Below, piece by piece: positions 37,363 through 56,784 of a DNA stretch of 64,000 nt. This DNA comes from Desmodus rotundus (taxonomy: Eukaryota; Chordata; Mammalia; Chiroptera; Phyllostomidae), in assembly GCF_022682495.2 (NCBI RefSeq), contig NC_071391.1, positions 41,073,998 through 41,137,997 on the forward strand. Direction: 5' to 3'. The notes beneath the pieces were generated by a model. It saw only the letters and a program-made list of their open reading frames with translations. It did no database searches and was not told the DNA's origin. Every line of letters begins with the position of its first letter. The first letter of the stretch is position 1. Position numbers and translations under genes: made by a program.

Positions 37363-38044
37363 ATATGAAAAAATGTCCACAAATATAAAATCGACTCCAG
37401 GTTCAGAGAACTCGTGAGGTCCCAGACCACTTTTAGGAGGATCTGAGGAAACGGGTGTCCCCTCAGAGGCGCAGAGATCGTGTTGTGGCTGTTACTGCAA
37501 CCCTATTTTTACCTCTAGGCTGCTGTATCCTTGGAAACACAACTCTATATGTGGGTCATTGTAAAATTAAGAGAGATGTTTTGATCTTCATTCCTGTTTC
37601 TTCAAAGCTCTTCCTCCTCTTTTGTGCCCAGTCAATTCCAGTTGTCTTGCAAGTTGACTCCCTTCTCTGGCCCGGAGGCAGATTGAAGCATGCCCTGTAC
37701 TGAGTATTCCCAGGACTTGTTCTATCCTTCATAGCAATCATTCCATCTTGTCACTGTTGTTTATTTTTGTGCATCTACACCATAACGCTGAGACCCTTAG
37801 AGGTCAGAGAACACGGTTCACCTACTTCTATACTCCTGATACTTGCCACTCTGTCTGGTGCATGCTAAGCATCACTATTTGCAGAGTAAATGAGTAAAAC
37901 AAATAATGTCTGGTGTGCTCCCTCCCTCCAGCCCCTCTCCAAAGGATCCTGACAACTCCTAATGAGTTTATCACACCCACAGTGCCTCGTGGCAATTATC
38001 CCACAAGTCATCCACTCTAAAGGAACACATGTTTATGAAGAACC

Positions 38045-38510
38045 TATTCTGTGTCTGGTTGGCTCTGGGTTCTAGGAATGGGACAGTCTACAGCAGACTT
38101 TGCCCTCAACGGAGTGTGGGCTCTGCTGGGGGATGGACAAGTTCAAAATGGCGAGACAAATGCTAACAGGAGAGACTCTCATGGGATCATGACATAGGAG
38201 CACCTCCAAGAGCAGGCAGCATTTAGACTAAAACGTGAAGGATGAGTAGTGGGAAGGCAGCTAAAGGGTCAGAGGTTCTAGCAGAGGGCAGAGCAGGTGC
38301 AAAGGGAGCCCCGGCTGGGAGTGTTAGGGATGGAGCTGGAGAGCCAGGCAATCTGAGGAGCCACACAGACTGTGGTCGGGAAGGGTGGACTTTATCCTGG
38401 GCAAGGGGACTCCTCCGAAGTGATTTCATCCGGGGTATGTCCTGGCCAGATTTACAAAGAGCAGCATGGCTGCTGTGAGGAGAATGGGTCAAAGAGGGCG
38501 AACAGGAAAA
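38045..38510 (+). repeat. L2 fossil
   Basis: GTCTACAGCAGACTTTGCCC, GAAGGATGAGTAGTGGGAAG and GGACTTTATCCTGGGCAAGG follow the order of the L2 3' end. Confidence 0.6.
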
Positions 38511-38559
38511 CTCTCGTTTTGCTCTACTCTAAATTTACTCCTCAAACCCATCTGTGACC

Positions 38560-39270
38560 AGATGTGCAGGTGATTTTCCCACACCATGCAGCTCTGACAC
38601 CAGCTGAGTGCCCTGCCACAGCTCAGTTCTGACACTGTCCACCCAGACACAGCTGTCAGATCCTCAGGTTAAGAGCTCAGTCCCACAAGACTGCCGCCCC
38701 CCACCTCCAGATGCCAGCTCCAAGTCCAGGTTGTCCCCCGTGCTTCTGCCCAACTTGCAATAAATTGGAGCTTCCCATGACCACTCCTTGGGTTCGATTA
38801 GTTTGCCAGAGCACTTGAGAGAACTAAAGGAAACAGTTTACTTGCTGTTACCAATTTATTACAAAGGATACGAGCGAAGAGCCAGATGAAGAGGCACAGA
38901 GTGCAGTCTGAAAGCATACAGCCCACTGGAGCTTCTGCCCTTGTCCAGGGTGCGCCACCTTCCTGCGCGCACCTTGCTCCTGAATGTGTTCTTGTTCACC
39001 GGCCCAGAGCTCTCCAGGCTCCATTCCATTCTTGTGGGTTTCCGTGGAGGAATCACTGTGTGGCCACGTTTGATTAAATCACCAGTACTTAAATCAAGCT
39101 CAAAGTTCCGACCTCCGATCACACAGGTCAGTTCACACAGCCACTGGTCCTCATCTATGGTTACCTAGAGGCTTTCCAGAAGTTACTTCATTAACATAAA
39201 CTTAGGAGCTCTTGAAAGGAATAACAAAACTCTTTATCTTTATAGCTCTTATTACCTACGAAATTTTAAC
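38560..39270 (-). repeat. MaLR (MLT1-type) LTR fossil
   Basis: ACCAATTTATTACAAAGGAT, GAGCCAGATGAAGAGGCACA, GGTGCGCCACCTTCCTGC and CATTCTTGTGGGTTTCCGTG are typical of an MLT1-type LTR read in antisense. It is an old solo LTR or fragment, with no protein-coding part. Confidence 0.7.
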
Positions 39271-39544
39271 ACCTACCTGCCAGGAACATGAAGACTAAAA
39301 TATATATAATAAGATCATAGAGGGCAAGACTGAAGGCAGAGGTGTAATAAACTAGTTGAGGCATAATGGAAAGGGAGGGGTGTTTACCAAGGTTATGGTT
39401 TGGACAACTGGGTACAGGGTTGTCATCACCCGAGGCAGGAAATTCAGACGGTGTTTGTGGGGGAGGAAGAGACGTTAGTTCAATATGGAAGATGTTGAAT
39501 AAGATGCTTTTGAGACATCCAGGTAAGATATCTTGGGTCCCTTT

Positions 39545-39808
39545 AACTAGTCCAGAATCAGGACAGCAGTTCTGAACGTGGACCAGAGCTGGAGCTAGAA
39601 CCCTTAACATACAGGTAGTCACAGCCATCAGAGCTGCACGGAGCTCTTCCAGTCAGAGGGTGTAGAGAAGGGAAGGGGGTCCGAACTAGTCCAGAATCAG
39701 GACAGCAGTTCTGAATGTGGACCAGAGCTGGAGCTAGAACCCTTAACATACAGGTAGTCACAGCTGTCACAGTCAGAGGGTGTAGAGGAGAAGGTGAAGG
39801 GGGTCCGG
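39545..39808 (+). repeat. tandem duplication, period 139
   Basis: AACTAGTCCAGAATCAGGAC starts both copies (about 39545 and 39684) and GTGTAGAG…GGGGGTCC ends both. They differ at few positions, and the second copy lacks about 18 bases after AGTCACAGC. Recent by its similarity. Confidence 0.88.
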
Positions 39809-40316
39809 GGCGCCACCCTGGGGAAGGGAACGTTAAGGGAGGGTCAGAGGAGGAAGGACCGGGAATCGCACCGGAAAGGAGTGCTTAAGGCCACTGGGAG
39901 AAACTCAGCGCGGTGCGGTCGAGCAACGTGTCTCGCTCTCTGGCACACGCACGGCCACGCAAGAGAACACGTGAACACGTTCACAGTCGAGACAAACTCG
40001 GGCACGCCTAAGCACAGGCTGCGAAACAAAACAAAAAACCAGTCATTTTCAGTCAACCTAAGCACGTTGTGTTTCTTTCCCCACAAACATCACCCGCGGA
40101 GTCAGCAACGAGGGAGCCACGTGGCTGACAGACACCGCCTTTCTCCAAGCCTTTGCTCACTCTTTTCTGTGCCTAGAATGCTGTTTTCTTCTGTTCTTTC
40201 AGTTCCTCTTCCTCATTCAAGACCAGCTTAGATTTCACTTCCTGAGTAGATGCCTTCCATGACCTTCAACACCTGTGATTCTGAAGGCAATGATTTCTGT
40301 CCTAACTGATCCTACC

Positions 40317-40507
40317 CAGGGGTGTCCAACCTTTTGGCATCTCTGGGCCACATTGGAAGAAGAGTTGTCTTTGGCCCACATATTAAGTACATTGCAACAT
40401 GAAATCACAAAAGAAGTCTCATAATGTTTTAAGTAAATTTACAATTTTGCATTGGGCCACATTCATAGCCATCCTGGGCCACACGCAGCCAGCGAGTTGG
40501 ACACCTG
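40317..40507. mobile_element. hAT-type (Charlie-like) element
   Basis: It starts CAGGGGTGTCCAACCTTTTG and ends GTTGGACACCTG, with GGGCCACATT repeats inside. This is the layout of mammalian hAT-Charlie non-autonomous elements. No clear 8-base duplication remains, so it is old. Confidence 0.75.
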
Positions 40508-41329
40508 TTAGTAAATACCATGACTTTTTGCTTAGCACATAGTTTGGCATTTGGTGTTATGTAAGCAAGTGGATAACTTGAATTTTTCAGCCTTTCCCAG
40601 AAAGATTTGGTGAAGCCCCACCATTTGCCAAAACAGGGCAGTCACAATTCTTCTGTTCTGCATTGAAAATGTCACCAATTGGTCCCACACTACCCCTCCA
40701 ACCTTAACGCCGATCATACCTCTCTGCATCCTCAAAGCTTCTACCACCTACTATGGGGTAGCCAGTTTCCACAGAGCACCATCTCTTCAATCACCTTATC
40801 AGAAACAGGCAACATCCTGGACTCCTCCCACATCTCTCACCACCCATGTTTCAACCATCTCTAAGTCTTCCTGAGCCTGCCTTACAACATCCTCGAGAAC
40901 CTGAGTCTCTGTCCCCGCCCCACTGCTCTGCCTCGGTTTGGGCACTCCTCTCCCTCTTCCCCAGTCACGGTGGACCTCAAACTCACCCCTTGCCTTCTCC
41001 TCCCCTGTCCATCCACACTACCACCAGGCGATCTCCCTGAAATCCAAATCTGAGTAAATCTGCTTTAAATCACCCAGGCAGTGCCCTCCACAACTTCCAG
41101 GGTAAAAAGTCAACCTCCAGAGCCTGAGGGCCCTGAAGGCCGGGCTCCTGCATGTGTCTCCTTAGGTTCCGAATGGGTTAAGCTTTTTTATGTTTCTGCC
41201 TTGATTACCCTTTCATGATTTCTCGGTAAAAACACACACACACACACCTGGGTAGACTGTTCCCAGATGCCCTCTGGCAGCTGGTCAGTCTTTATGATGT
41301 GCTCATTATTTGCCCCGTGAGAGTGATGA

Positions 41330-41525
41330 TTTCACTGGGCTGCTCAACTGTGAAGCAGAGGGCAACCTGTGAAACTACAATCCAGACCTGGATCCAAATC
41401 CTGTCCTGTCACTTACTAATTGTGCAACCTCGAGGAACGCACTCAACTCCTCTGCACCCCAGCTCCCTCTGTGATATGAAAATAAAAACTGCCCCCATAC
41501 ATAATAGGTGCGCAATAAATATTAG
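41330..41525 (+). repeat. MIR fossil
   Basis: CCTGTCACTTACTAATTGTG, CTCCTCTGCACCCCAGCTCC and AATAGGTGCGCAATAAATAT are typical MIR order. A short CA repeat lies at about 41230-41248. Confidence 0.75.
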
Positions 41526-41739
41526 ATCCAGCACTTTCCTACTATTTTGCAACTGGTTATTTACTTTTCTGTTTTCCCCACTAAAATGGGGAAAAGCTTA
41601 AACCTAGAGATCCCAATTCTGCCTCTCGGAACCACAGGGTCACACAGCTTTATCCTACTTACTTACTTTAAAACACCGACCACACCCTCTGCTCTTTCAG
41701 TTTAGGTTAAGTATCCAACCCTCTCCATTATTTTCCTAG

Positions 41740-42100
41740 CACGGATGCTCGTCCTCATTTCCTATGGAAACCACCTGATCCATTAAGAAATGGTTCATAG
41801 TACTGTCAGGGGACTCCTTTCCAGACTGAAAGCCAAGAGAAAAATTCGGTAAGACACTGGTAATTCTCACCATGGAGAAGGCTGTCTTTCTACCAGGACT
41901 CGCGGGTCCCAGGACCGAGATCTGTGTCCACCCTCTTCTCTCCTCTCACTCACATTCTCTAGGTACTTCAAACCGTGCATGAGGTAACCCCTTATACTGC
42001 TACCTCTGTAAGACGCTATGAAAAAGAAGTGGTGAAGAAACTTTCTGTGGAGGCCCAGGATGCTCTGATCATAGGCAAAGACAGCGAGGAGGCTGTCCCT
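41740..42100 (-). pseudogene. diverged duplicate of EIF3F exons 6-7
   Basis: Downstream of the EIF3F 3' end, 41765..41880 aligns with 43104..43225, which covers exon 7, its acceptor and part of intron 6. A 37-base block inside exon 7 is about 73% identical, mostly with transitions, and the blocks CCTTTCCAGACTGA and TAATTCTCACCA are identical. Weaker similarity continues through the intron into the 3' part of exon 6 (AGGTAGCAG, ATGCA, GAAG blocks near 41960-42010) with deletions. Because intron sequence is included it is a DNA duplication, not a retrocopy. The frame is not kept. Its left and right ends are uncertain. Confidence 0.6.
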
Positions 42101-42319
42101 ATAAACCAGTATGCTGGGCTATCTGGTCTGGGATCAGGTGGAGCCCAAGTGGCTTGGAAAATGGATGCAACTACTGATGACAAGTCGTGCCAAACACACA
42201 ACTCACTTCTGCCCAGTGTGCCCGTTCTTAGTTTCTACACGAGCTCCAGAAGACTTTCCTCCCTTCCACCCAGCATAAACTCACAGGAGATGGAATCCTT
42301 TTACAAAAGATAGGCTATG

Positions 42320-42325
42320 TTTATT
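42320..42325 (-). terminator. EIF3F: EIF3F polyadenylation signal
   Basis: AATAAA on the minus strand, 120 bases after the EIF3F stop codon, in a short unique 3' UTR. Cleavage is expected about 15 to 25 bases further, near 42300. Confidence 0.85.
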
Positions 42326-42444
42326 TAGAGTCACAGGCAGTTGACTCATGCAGTGTGACTCAAACCACAAGAAGCCATTCCCACGCCACTCCATCTGAGT
42401 CCCAGAGCCACCGCCAGAGTGGAAGGAGCGCTGCTGGGGCCCAT

Positions 42445-49564
<7,120 letters not shown>

Positions 49565-49944
49565 CTTGTCGAGAGAGAAGGAGCATGGGGCGGAAGGGAG
49601 TAAGTTAGCAAACACTGACCGCACGATAGGCTGAGAACTCACCGCGTGAACAAGATCTTTGTTCCTATTGGTTGCTGGTGATGCTTCTCACAGCACCACT
49701 ATTTTCTCCTCTGATCTTGTGCTCTTTGATCTCGGTCCGACGCGCCCAGAGGGAGAGCGAGCCGAACAGTTCCTAACAAACTTGTGACGTGCGGGAACAG
49801 AAAAGACTGACTGAGCAGTTGCCGGCAGAGGGAGACAGAGAGCTGCCTGTGGGTCGCAAACCGTGTTTTCAGACTTCACTGGCAGAATGACTGTCATAAG
49901 TGTCTTATAAAAAAAGGGTTTTGTTTTGACAGCGTCAGAAGGTG

Positions 49945-51115
49945 TCAGTCTGTTGCTTTATTCATTCAACAAATTGAATATGTGACAGACGCTTTTTTTT
50001 AGGCGTTTGGGATATGTCAGTGAACAAAACAAAGATCAATGTCCCTGAAATATTTACATTCTAGAGGGGAGTGAAAAATAAATAGTACCTTATATAATAT
50101 GTCAGAAGGTGATAAGTGCTAAGAAAAAGGAAAAATGTAGCAGAAAGTAAGGAGGAATCAGGAGTTGTGAAGAGTTAGGGTAGTCACAATGAGAATATGA
50201 GATTTGAAGGGACTTGAAAAAGGCAAGGGAAGTGGCCATGGGGGTGGGGGAGGAAGAGCCTAGGGGTGGAGGGGGCAGCTAATACAAAGGCCTTAAGGCA
50301 AGAGCAGGCCTGGTGTGTTTGAGGAGGCTATTTGATGGCTGGAGTGTTAAGATCAAGCAAGAGAGTAGCAGGAGATGAGCCTGTAAATAGGGGTTGAGGG
50401 CACAGGTCATTAAGGACCTGCTGGGCCAGGGAAGGACTTTGCCTTCTAGTCTGAGTGAGCCATGGTGGAGTTTGGAGCAGGGGAGAGTCATGATCTGTTT
50501 TAGTTTTAAAAGGATCACTCTTGTTGCTTTAAGAAGAATATAAGGGAGGGGGGAGGTTACTGGGGGAGAGAGAAAGAGCAGAGATACTGGTAGGAGATAC
50601 CAAGTACTCTAAGCGAGAAATGGTAGTGGTTGGCACCAAACCAGTAGCAGTGCAAGCGGTGAGCAGTAGCAGATGTTGGTATATTCTGAGGGTGGGGACA
50701 AGAGGGTTTTCTGAGAAGCTGTATGGAAGGCGTGAAGGAGAAGATGACTGCAATTCTCTTGTGCTAACTAGTATGAAGAAGTTGTCTAATGAGGCAGTGA
50801 AAACTACAAGTGGAGCAGGTTTTGGAGAAAAGATCGTTTTTGGATGTGTCACCATGGCGATGTTCGTTAGATATTGCAGCAGAATTGTGGAGTGGTCGGG
50901 TGGAGATTCTAGTCTGACCTTTGGGAGAGGATTAAACGAATAATGCTCTGTAAAGTGCTTAGCATATGCCTGATATCCAGCGGTTAAGTGGTAGCTGTTA
51001 CCATTAGTACACAGTGAAAGGAGGTCTGATCCTAACTCATTGTGTAGCTTTGGACAATCTATCATTTTTTTCTGAGCCTCGATTTCCCTGTTGGTATATT
51101 GGGAGTGATAGCATC
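49945..51115 (+). repeat. L2 followed by MIR-like fossil
   Basis: TTATTCATTCAACAAATTGA, TCCCTGAAATATTTACATTC, GAGGCTATTTGATGGCTGGA and GACTTTGCCTTCTAGTCTGA follow L2 (to about 50930). TTGTGTAGCTTTGGACAATC and TGAGCCTCGATTTCCCTGTT are MIR-like (50935-51115). The 202-codon minus frame here is an artefact of the repeat. Confidence 0.68.
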
Positions 51116-54100
51116 TGTTTGTCAGGAAACCTATCATCTCCCTTAACTAGGTCAAGTCCCAGTATCCAGCTGTCAAGTTGGGTGTGTGAGTTTGGGTTTC
51201 TTAGCCCTGACTCTTTGTGCCCCAGAACTGCTTGTCCCTTGGAGATGCCTTCTATAATTAGAATTCGCATTATCCTGCTCCCCTGGCAGTGCCCTGGGTA
51301 GACATACATTACTTTTTTAGTTCCCCCTAACACAGGTGAACAGCCTGTCAGAGAATGACTGGAAAGTGACTCTTGCATTTGATATCCTGGATCTGCAGCA
51401 GCCCTAGTGGAGCACTGTCAGTGCAAGTCGGGGGTGGGGGGGCATGCACAAGGAAACCAGAATTCAGGTGTGAAAGAGTGGGCAGTTTGAAATGATGGCG
51501 GTGAGTGCTATTGTCTCTCTCTCAAGGAAGTTGCTGGGAAAGAAAAGAGACATTTAAAGCAGTAGCTAGGGGAACAGCAGGACTGAGAGGGGGACAATTT
51601 AGGCTGGAAGGGCTTAAAGTGTATTTTTAAATAAGGGTCGGGGTCTAGAGGAGAGAGAATGATTGAATATGCAAGTGTGAGTTAGGGGAGCCATGTAATG
51701 AAACAAGGCAGGAAGGGGAATGCAAATGGAGAAGCCTGGATGAGAGGGGTGGTCTTGGGCAGGGTGAGGGACATGCTGGAGAGACTGCCCTGTGCTGTGA
51801 CCTCCCTTATGGGTACCTGCAGGGAGCCTGCCTTAGCCTGGGCTGGTGCCCTGAAGTCATTCCGTGGTGAGAAGTCCAGAAGAGAGAACCGCCCCCGGAG
51901 AAGAGATGTTGCTGCCCCAGCTGACCATGCACAACCTTGGGACCTCCTGCTCGTATGTGGGTATGAGTTGGGTGTAGACACTTCATTGTCAAGAGCTTTG
52001 CCCTTACATTGATGGCCGAAGGATTTTTCTTTTTGGTAGGAAAGGGTAAAGGGATGGATGAAGAATCAGAGACACTTTGGAGAGGGAGGGGAAGTTGTAG
52101 GAGCTCCTGTCAAATGATGTTTTCCTCAGGGAAGTGGAGGCAAGGAGGTCTGCTGAGAATGGCAGTGCAACGGTGGGGGTAAGCCTTGGGTCAATGGACA
52201 GTGTTTGGGAGAAGGGCAGAGAGTGAGCCATCAAAGGCACTCACTGATCAATTATGGGAGGACCCAGTGGAACCTGGAGACCTCAAGGATCTGGTCAGCT
52301 TTTGTATTTTTCTCCAGCCACAAAGGTCAGGGGCAGGTGGAGAGAGATCTTTGTCATTGTCTTCCTAGGGACCCTGATTGTCCAGGACAAGGAAGTGCAT
52401 ACATCCAGGATGCTGGCTTTTCAATGGCTGCCTGAGGGATCCAGGCAGGCTGAACCCTATTTATAGAATGAGTATATAAATGTGTGTGGGTATGTGTGCG
52501 CACACATGCTTGCCCACACATGCTTGCCTGTGTAAGAGGGTGGGGAGGGAGGGAGAGATAAAGGGAGGAGGAAGAGAGGAGAGGGAGAGAGAGAGAGAGA
52601 GAGAGCGCGCGAGCGAGCAAGCCCGAGTGCAAGCCAGAGAGCATGGTACCTATCAGCTAGCTTCATCAGTCTCTCTCACTGACTTTCTGTTTTGTCTGCT
52701 CATTTCTCTCTTGTGCCTCTTTGTATCTCTTCTGACTGTTTCCATCCTTGGTCTCTGAGTCTTTTGTCTGCATCCCTTCCATTGTTGGGACTCAATTGTA
52801 CCACTTGTCAGTTCTGCCCACAGCCAGGCCAGGGTTAAAAGGGAGGCAGATCTCATTTCATTTCCTGCCTCCACCCTCCAATTAAAATTGGTTCTTCTGT
52901 ATCTCAATTCTACTTCCTTCAGGAGTGATTCTCAGTTCCTGGCCCAGTGATCTCCAGACCTGGAGCCTTCACAGTAAGTGGCCCCCCTCCTCTCTTCTGT
53001 GACACACGGGAGCTACAAGGCTGTGCCTCACTCTATTTTCCCATCTAGGTCTCTTGGGCTTTGCTGCCACGTTTCTGTCTCGAGCCTCAGCTTGGAGAAG
53101 TCTCTGGGAGAGACTAATTCCCATCCCTGCCTGTTCTCCTGGACTCCGGGAGAACTCCCAGATCAACGGGCAGGGGATGCTTGCCAGGGGAGGAAAGGTG
53201 CACCGGAGAGGCTTCCTCACTCCTCACCAGCCTCTCACCCTTCGGGGACACTCTCACTCATCTTTCATGGAGAATACAGGGACCACCAGACCCGATTACC
53301 CTCATCTTCTGACCACAAACCCACAGACCTGCCTTGTTCTACCAAACAGCCTCTCTCACTCTCCTCAGGCCTGGATGTTCTCTCCATCCTCCTGCCAAAG
53401 GCTTTGAATCCTATCCCAGGCCACATTCTCCATTCTCTCCTCTGGCACTTCTCTCTCTCGCCAGCATTTCTAACTTGACTCCTCTGTTGGATGTTTTTGT
53501 TAGCATTTGCCACCTTCTCCCATGTTAAAACAAATGAACCCCTGTCTTCACTCCCATTACCTGAGAACCCCTCTGACTCCTTTTGCTGCCAAAACTTCTT
53601 GAAAGATTTGTCTGTACGTGTTTTTTGTTTTGCGTCTACACATTTCCACTTCTTTACCCCTATCTTTTTGTTGTTAATTTTTATTTTATCAGAGTGCCAC
53701 ATACTCATAGTTTAAAAAGACAATTAGAATTAAAAAGATTATGCTCCAAATAAAGTAGTTCTCTGGTCCACCCCTCCTGCCACGATGCCAGTCTTTCTTC
53801 TGGGGGCAACTGCTGTAGATTTTAAATGGTTTCTCCTTACATCTCGCCCTCCTAATGCGTGTATACCACTACCTTATGATTCATCAATTTGAGGCATTAT
53901 CTACTGACTTCCAGGGTGGTCCACCATTATCCTTTCAGTATAGTTATACATTTTAGTTAAAACAGTAGTCAGCAGTTACATTATTATTTCTATGCAAATA
54001 TTATTTACACCTGAGTGTTGTAACTTACTATTATGTAAATTTCTGACTTTTATTTTTCCTTTGTTATTTTTTTTTTAGAGCTAGTAATTTCCTTGTTTTA

Positions 54101-54830
54101 CTTCCTTGTCTAGTTTTCTTGGTATTTATTGTTAGTTTTTCCCATACCTTCTAATAGCATCTCAGTAGGATTTTTTTGAAGGTCAGTGACACCAGTAAAT
54201 CTGTCAATTCCTTTTTTCTGTGGAGAGGATCTTTCTGAGAGCCCTGTCCCGCTCTGTCAGGGCTCCCTGGGCCACCCGCTCTCTGGGCCCTCTGACCAGC
54301 TGCCTTCTAGGACTTTGGTTTGCTCCTCATTCGGATTCCTGTTTCATGGAGCTCCTGTCTTCCTCCTTTTACACTTTGGTGGCTGTGAGCATATCCCCCA
54401 GTGGTTTAGACAACTTAAAGAAGGGGTGTCGTAGCCAAGGATGGGGTGGTGATGGTGCCCCAGCTGCTGTGTTTCTCAAGTCAGACTGCCCAGCCTGGCC
54501 TGGAGTCAAGTTGTCGAGGAGGGCTGGGGTTCCAGAGAGGGAGACGGAGGGTCTGCTGGGCTCACTTTCTGTTGGTGACAGAAGAGTTCATTCCTTTGGC
54601 TCCTCCCTTGTTTCTCAGCTTTAATATGTGGAGGAATGAGGTCAAATTCTCCTCTGGTGAGTAGTGTTCACCCAATGACAGTCAGATGGCGCGTGTGGGT
54701 GTTTATGCTTCTTCATCTGGTCTGGCCCCGTGTGTACTGGGGCCTGGTGGGTTTTATACGTGATGTAAGGGTAGAAGTCTAGGTGTTCGTACTCAGCCTT
54801 TAACACCAGCCTCACCCAGCAAAAGTGAAC
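51115..54830. other. EIF3F-NLRP10 intergenic region
   Basis: No gene seen. A GA repeat with GCGC lies at about 52575-52615, and an A/T-rich old repeat of uncertain family at about 53640-54180. The open frames here are short and look like no known protein. Confidence 0.45.
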
Positions 54831-54957
54831 TCGTGGGTTCCACTTATTTATGCAGTTATTGATTCCTTCTTGTATGTGCCCTGACCAGGGACCGAACCTG
54901 CAGCCTTGGTATATTGGGTTGCTGTTCTAACCAACTGAGCCACCAGCCAGAGCTAGC
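54830..54957 (-). mobile_element. SINE fragment, minus strand
   Basis: CTTCTTGTATGTGCCCTGAC, GGGACCGAACCTGCAGCC and head AACCAACTGAGCCACCAGCC. The tail part is lost. Confidence 0.75.
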
Positions 54958-55680
54958 ACTGTCTTCTCTTGTTGTTTCCTGAATCAGCTCTGCTAACAAC
55001 AGAGATTTGCAGGGGAGCCCGAGGCTTAATTGTAAATTGCTCCTGCATCCACCAGCCTGCGTTTCCACATTCTCCTATGACTTGCAGCCAAGGTCCCTAT
55101 ATCCTAACATATTGCTAGAATTTTCTCTTTTGCTATGTAGTCAAAATGCTGATTTTTGAACCTCAACAACTTCCCTCATTCCCAAATACCTTGTGCTCAC
55201 TCTCAGACATTTCACTACTGAGATGGAGTCCCCACTGGCGTTAGATTACAGGTATAATCCTAAATTCTGAAAGCTTCCTATCCATTGTTGATTTCTTTCT
55301 CTGGAGACTGCCACCCTGCCAAAATTGTAGTTCTCTATGTCAAACACACCTCAAGACCCTGCTTTTTTTTTGTCTCTGCTGCTTTTGTCTCTGCATATGT
55401 CTTCAGTTCCAGGTAGCATTTGGCCTAACTACCTGGCTTCTGTGCCTGTCTACTTTGTCTTCCTGTTTTCATCTCTTTCTGTCTCTATATTTACCTCGGT
55501 CATAGACCAGTATTTAAATCTCGCCTCTATGCCTACTGGTCTAGCTCCGGAAAATTCTGAAAGTCCGTTTTTCTCTGTCAAATTTCTCGTCTGGAGGCAC
55601 CCCAAGACAGTTTCTGTGATGGGCAAAAGACATAATATATGCTAATCACCCAGCACAAAGTGAGCCCTGAAAGCTGCCAT

Positions 55681-55681
55681 T

Positions 55682-55725
<44 letters not shown>

Positions 55726-55727
55726 TC
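55681..55727. repeat. TTTC microsatellite
   Basis: About 12 TTTC units directly beside the A-rich end of the SINE at 55740, from which it probably grew. Confidence 0.93.
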
Positions 55728-55739
55728 ATTTATTTACTT

Positions 55740-55960
55740 AATTAACTTAAAAAAAAAAGATTTCATTTGTTTTTAGAGAGAGGGGAAAGGAGGAAGAAAA
55801 AGAGGGAGAGAAACATCAACGTGAGGGAGAAACGTGGAGTGGTTGCCTCCTGCCTGTGCCCCCAACCAGGGACCTGGACTGTGTCTTGACCAGGAATCGA
55901 ACTGGAGACGTTTTTGTTTGTGGGATGATGCCCAGCCCTCTGAGCCACACCACCCAGGGC
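55740..55960 (-). mobile_element. VES SINE, minus strand
   Basis: Tail A-rich on the left after a TTTC repeat; AGGGAGAGAAACATCAACGT, AGGAATCGAACTGGAGACG and head CTCTGAGCCACACCACCCAG on the right. Confidence 0.82.
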
Positions 55961-56504
55961 TGCTGCCATTTCTTTGATCACATTTTGAACTTGTCTCCTC
56001 ATCTGAATGAGACTTCCAGCTTTGAAATCCTGCGTGTTACTCAGTCCACGAGGCTGATAAGTGAGGCCAATGGGCTTATGAGTATAGATTTTTTTCTACC
56101 TTCTTGCCTGAAGTCCCAGAAAAATATAATTGTTTCCTTGACCCAAACTATTTAAGGAGGCATACAGGGCCTGCTAAACAATATGTGTGAGAGGGAGGGA
56201 GGAGGGGAGGAGAAAGATAGAGAGACATCAACACACCCACATACCGTACTTCTATTTACCACAGAGACAATAACGAAAAAGCAATCAGGGAATTTTCCTG
56301 GTCATTCCCTGCCTTTCTTGGAACTTGGCATGTATCTCCCTCCCTAACTTGTGCTCATTAGCTTGCCAAGCACCCAGAAAGCAGGGCAGACTGAGGCGCC
56401 TCAGGCCACTCTTCTCTCAGCAGGTGTATCTCTCCTCTCCTCACCTCTCACCCCACCCCTTCTCCAGGTCACAGGTCTGAACTTGACACTTCACACTGAA
56501 GACC

Positions 56505-56784
56505 ATGGCCCTGGCCAGCAACCCACAGGAGGCATTGCTTTGGGCCTTGAGTGATCTTAATGAACATGACTTCAAGATATTAAAGTTCCACTTACGGGAT
56601 AGAACCCTGCTTGTGGGCCAACGGCTGGCCCGAGGGGAGCTGGAAGGCCTGAGTCGGGTGGACCTGGCTTCTCGGCTGATTTCGATGTACGGCGCACAGG
56701 AGGCTGTGAAAGTGGTGCTCAGGGTCCTGGAGGTCATGAACCTGTTAGAACTCGTAGACCAGCTCAGCCACATTTGCCTAAATG
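56505..56784 (+). CDS. NLRP10: NLRP10 exon 1 (pyrin domain)
   Basis: It encodes MALASNPQEALLWALSDLNE to LVDQLSHICLN, one six-helix pyrin domain. The start context is GACCATGG. The donor is AAATG|GTGAGT, phase 1, as usual for a pyrin exon of the NLRP family. Confidence 0.96.

Noticed and set aside
41975..42313. Plus-strand open frame of 112 codons (MHEVTPYTATSVRRYEKEVV…)
   Set aside because: It is antisense to the EIF3F duplicate and its surroundings, has no recognised homology, and no promoter or splice context.
50529..51137. 202-codon minus-strand frame
   Set aside because: It runs antisense through L2 and MIR fossils and has no protein similarity.
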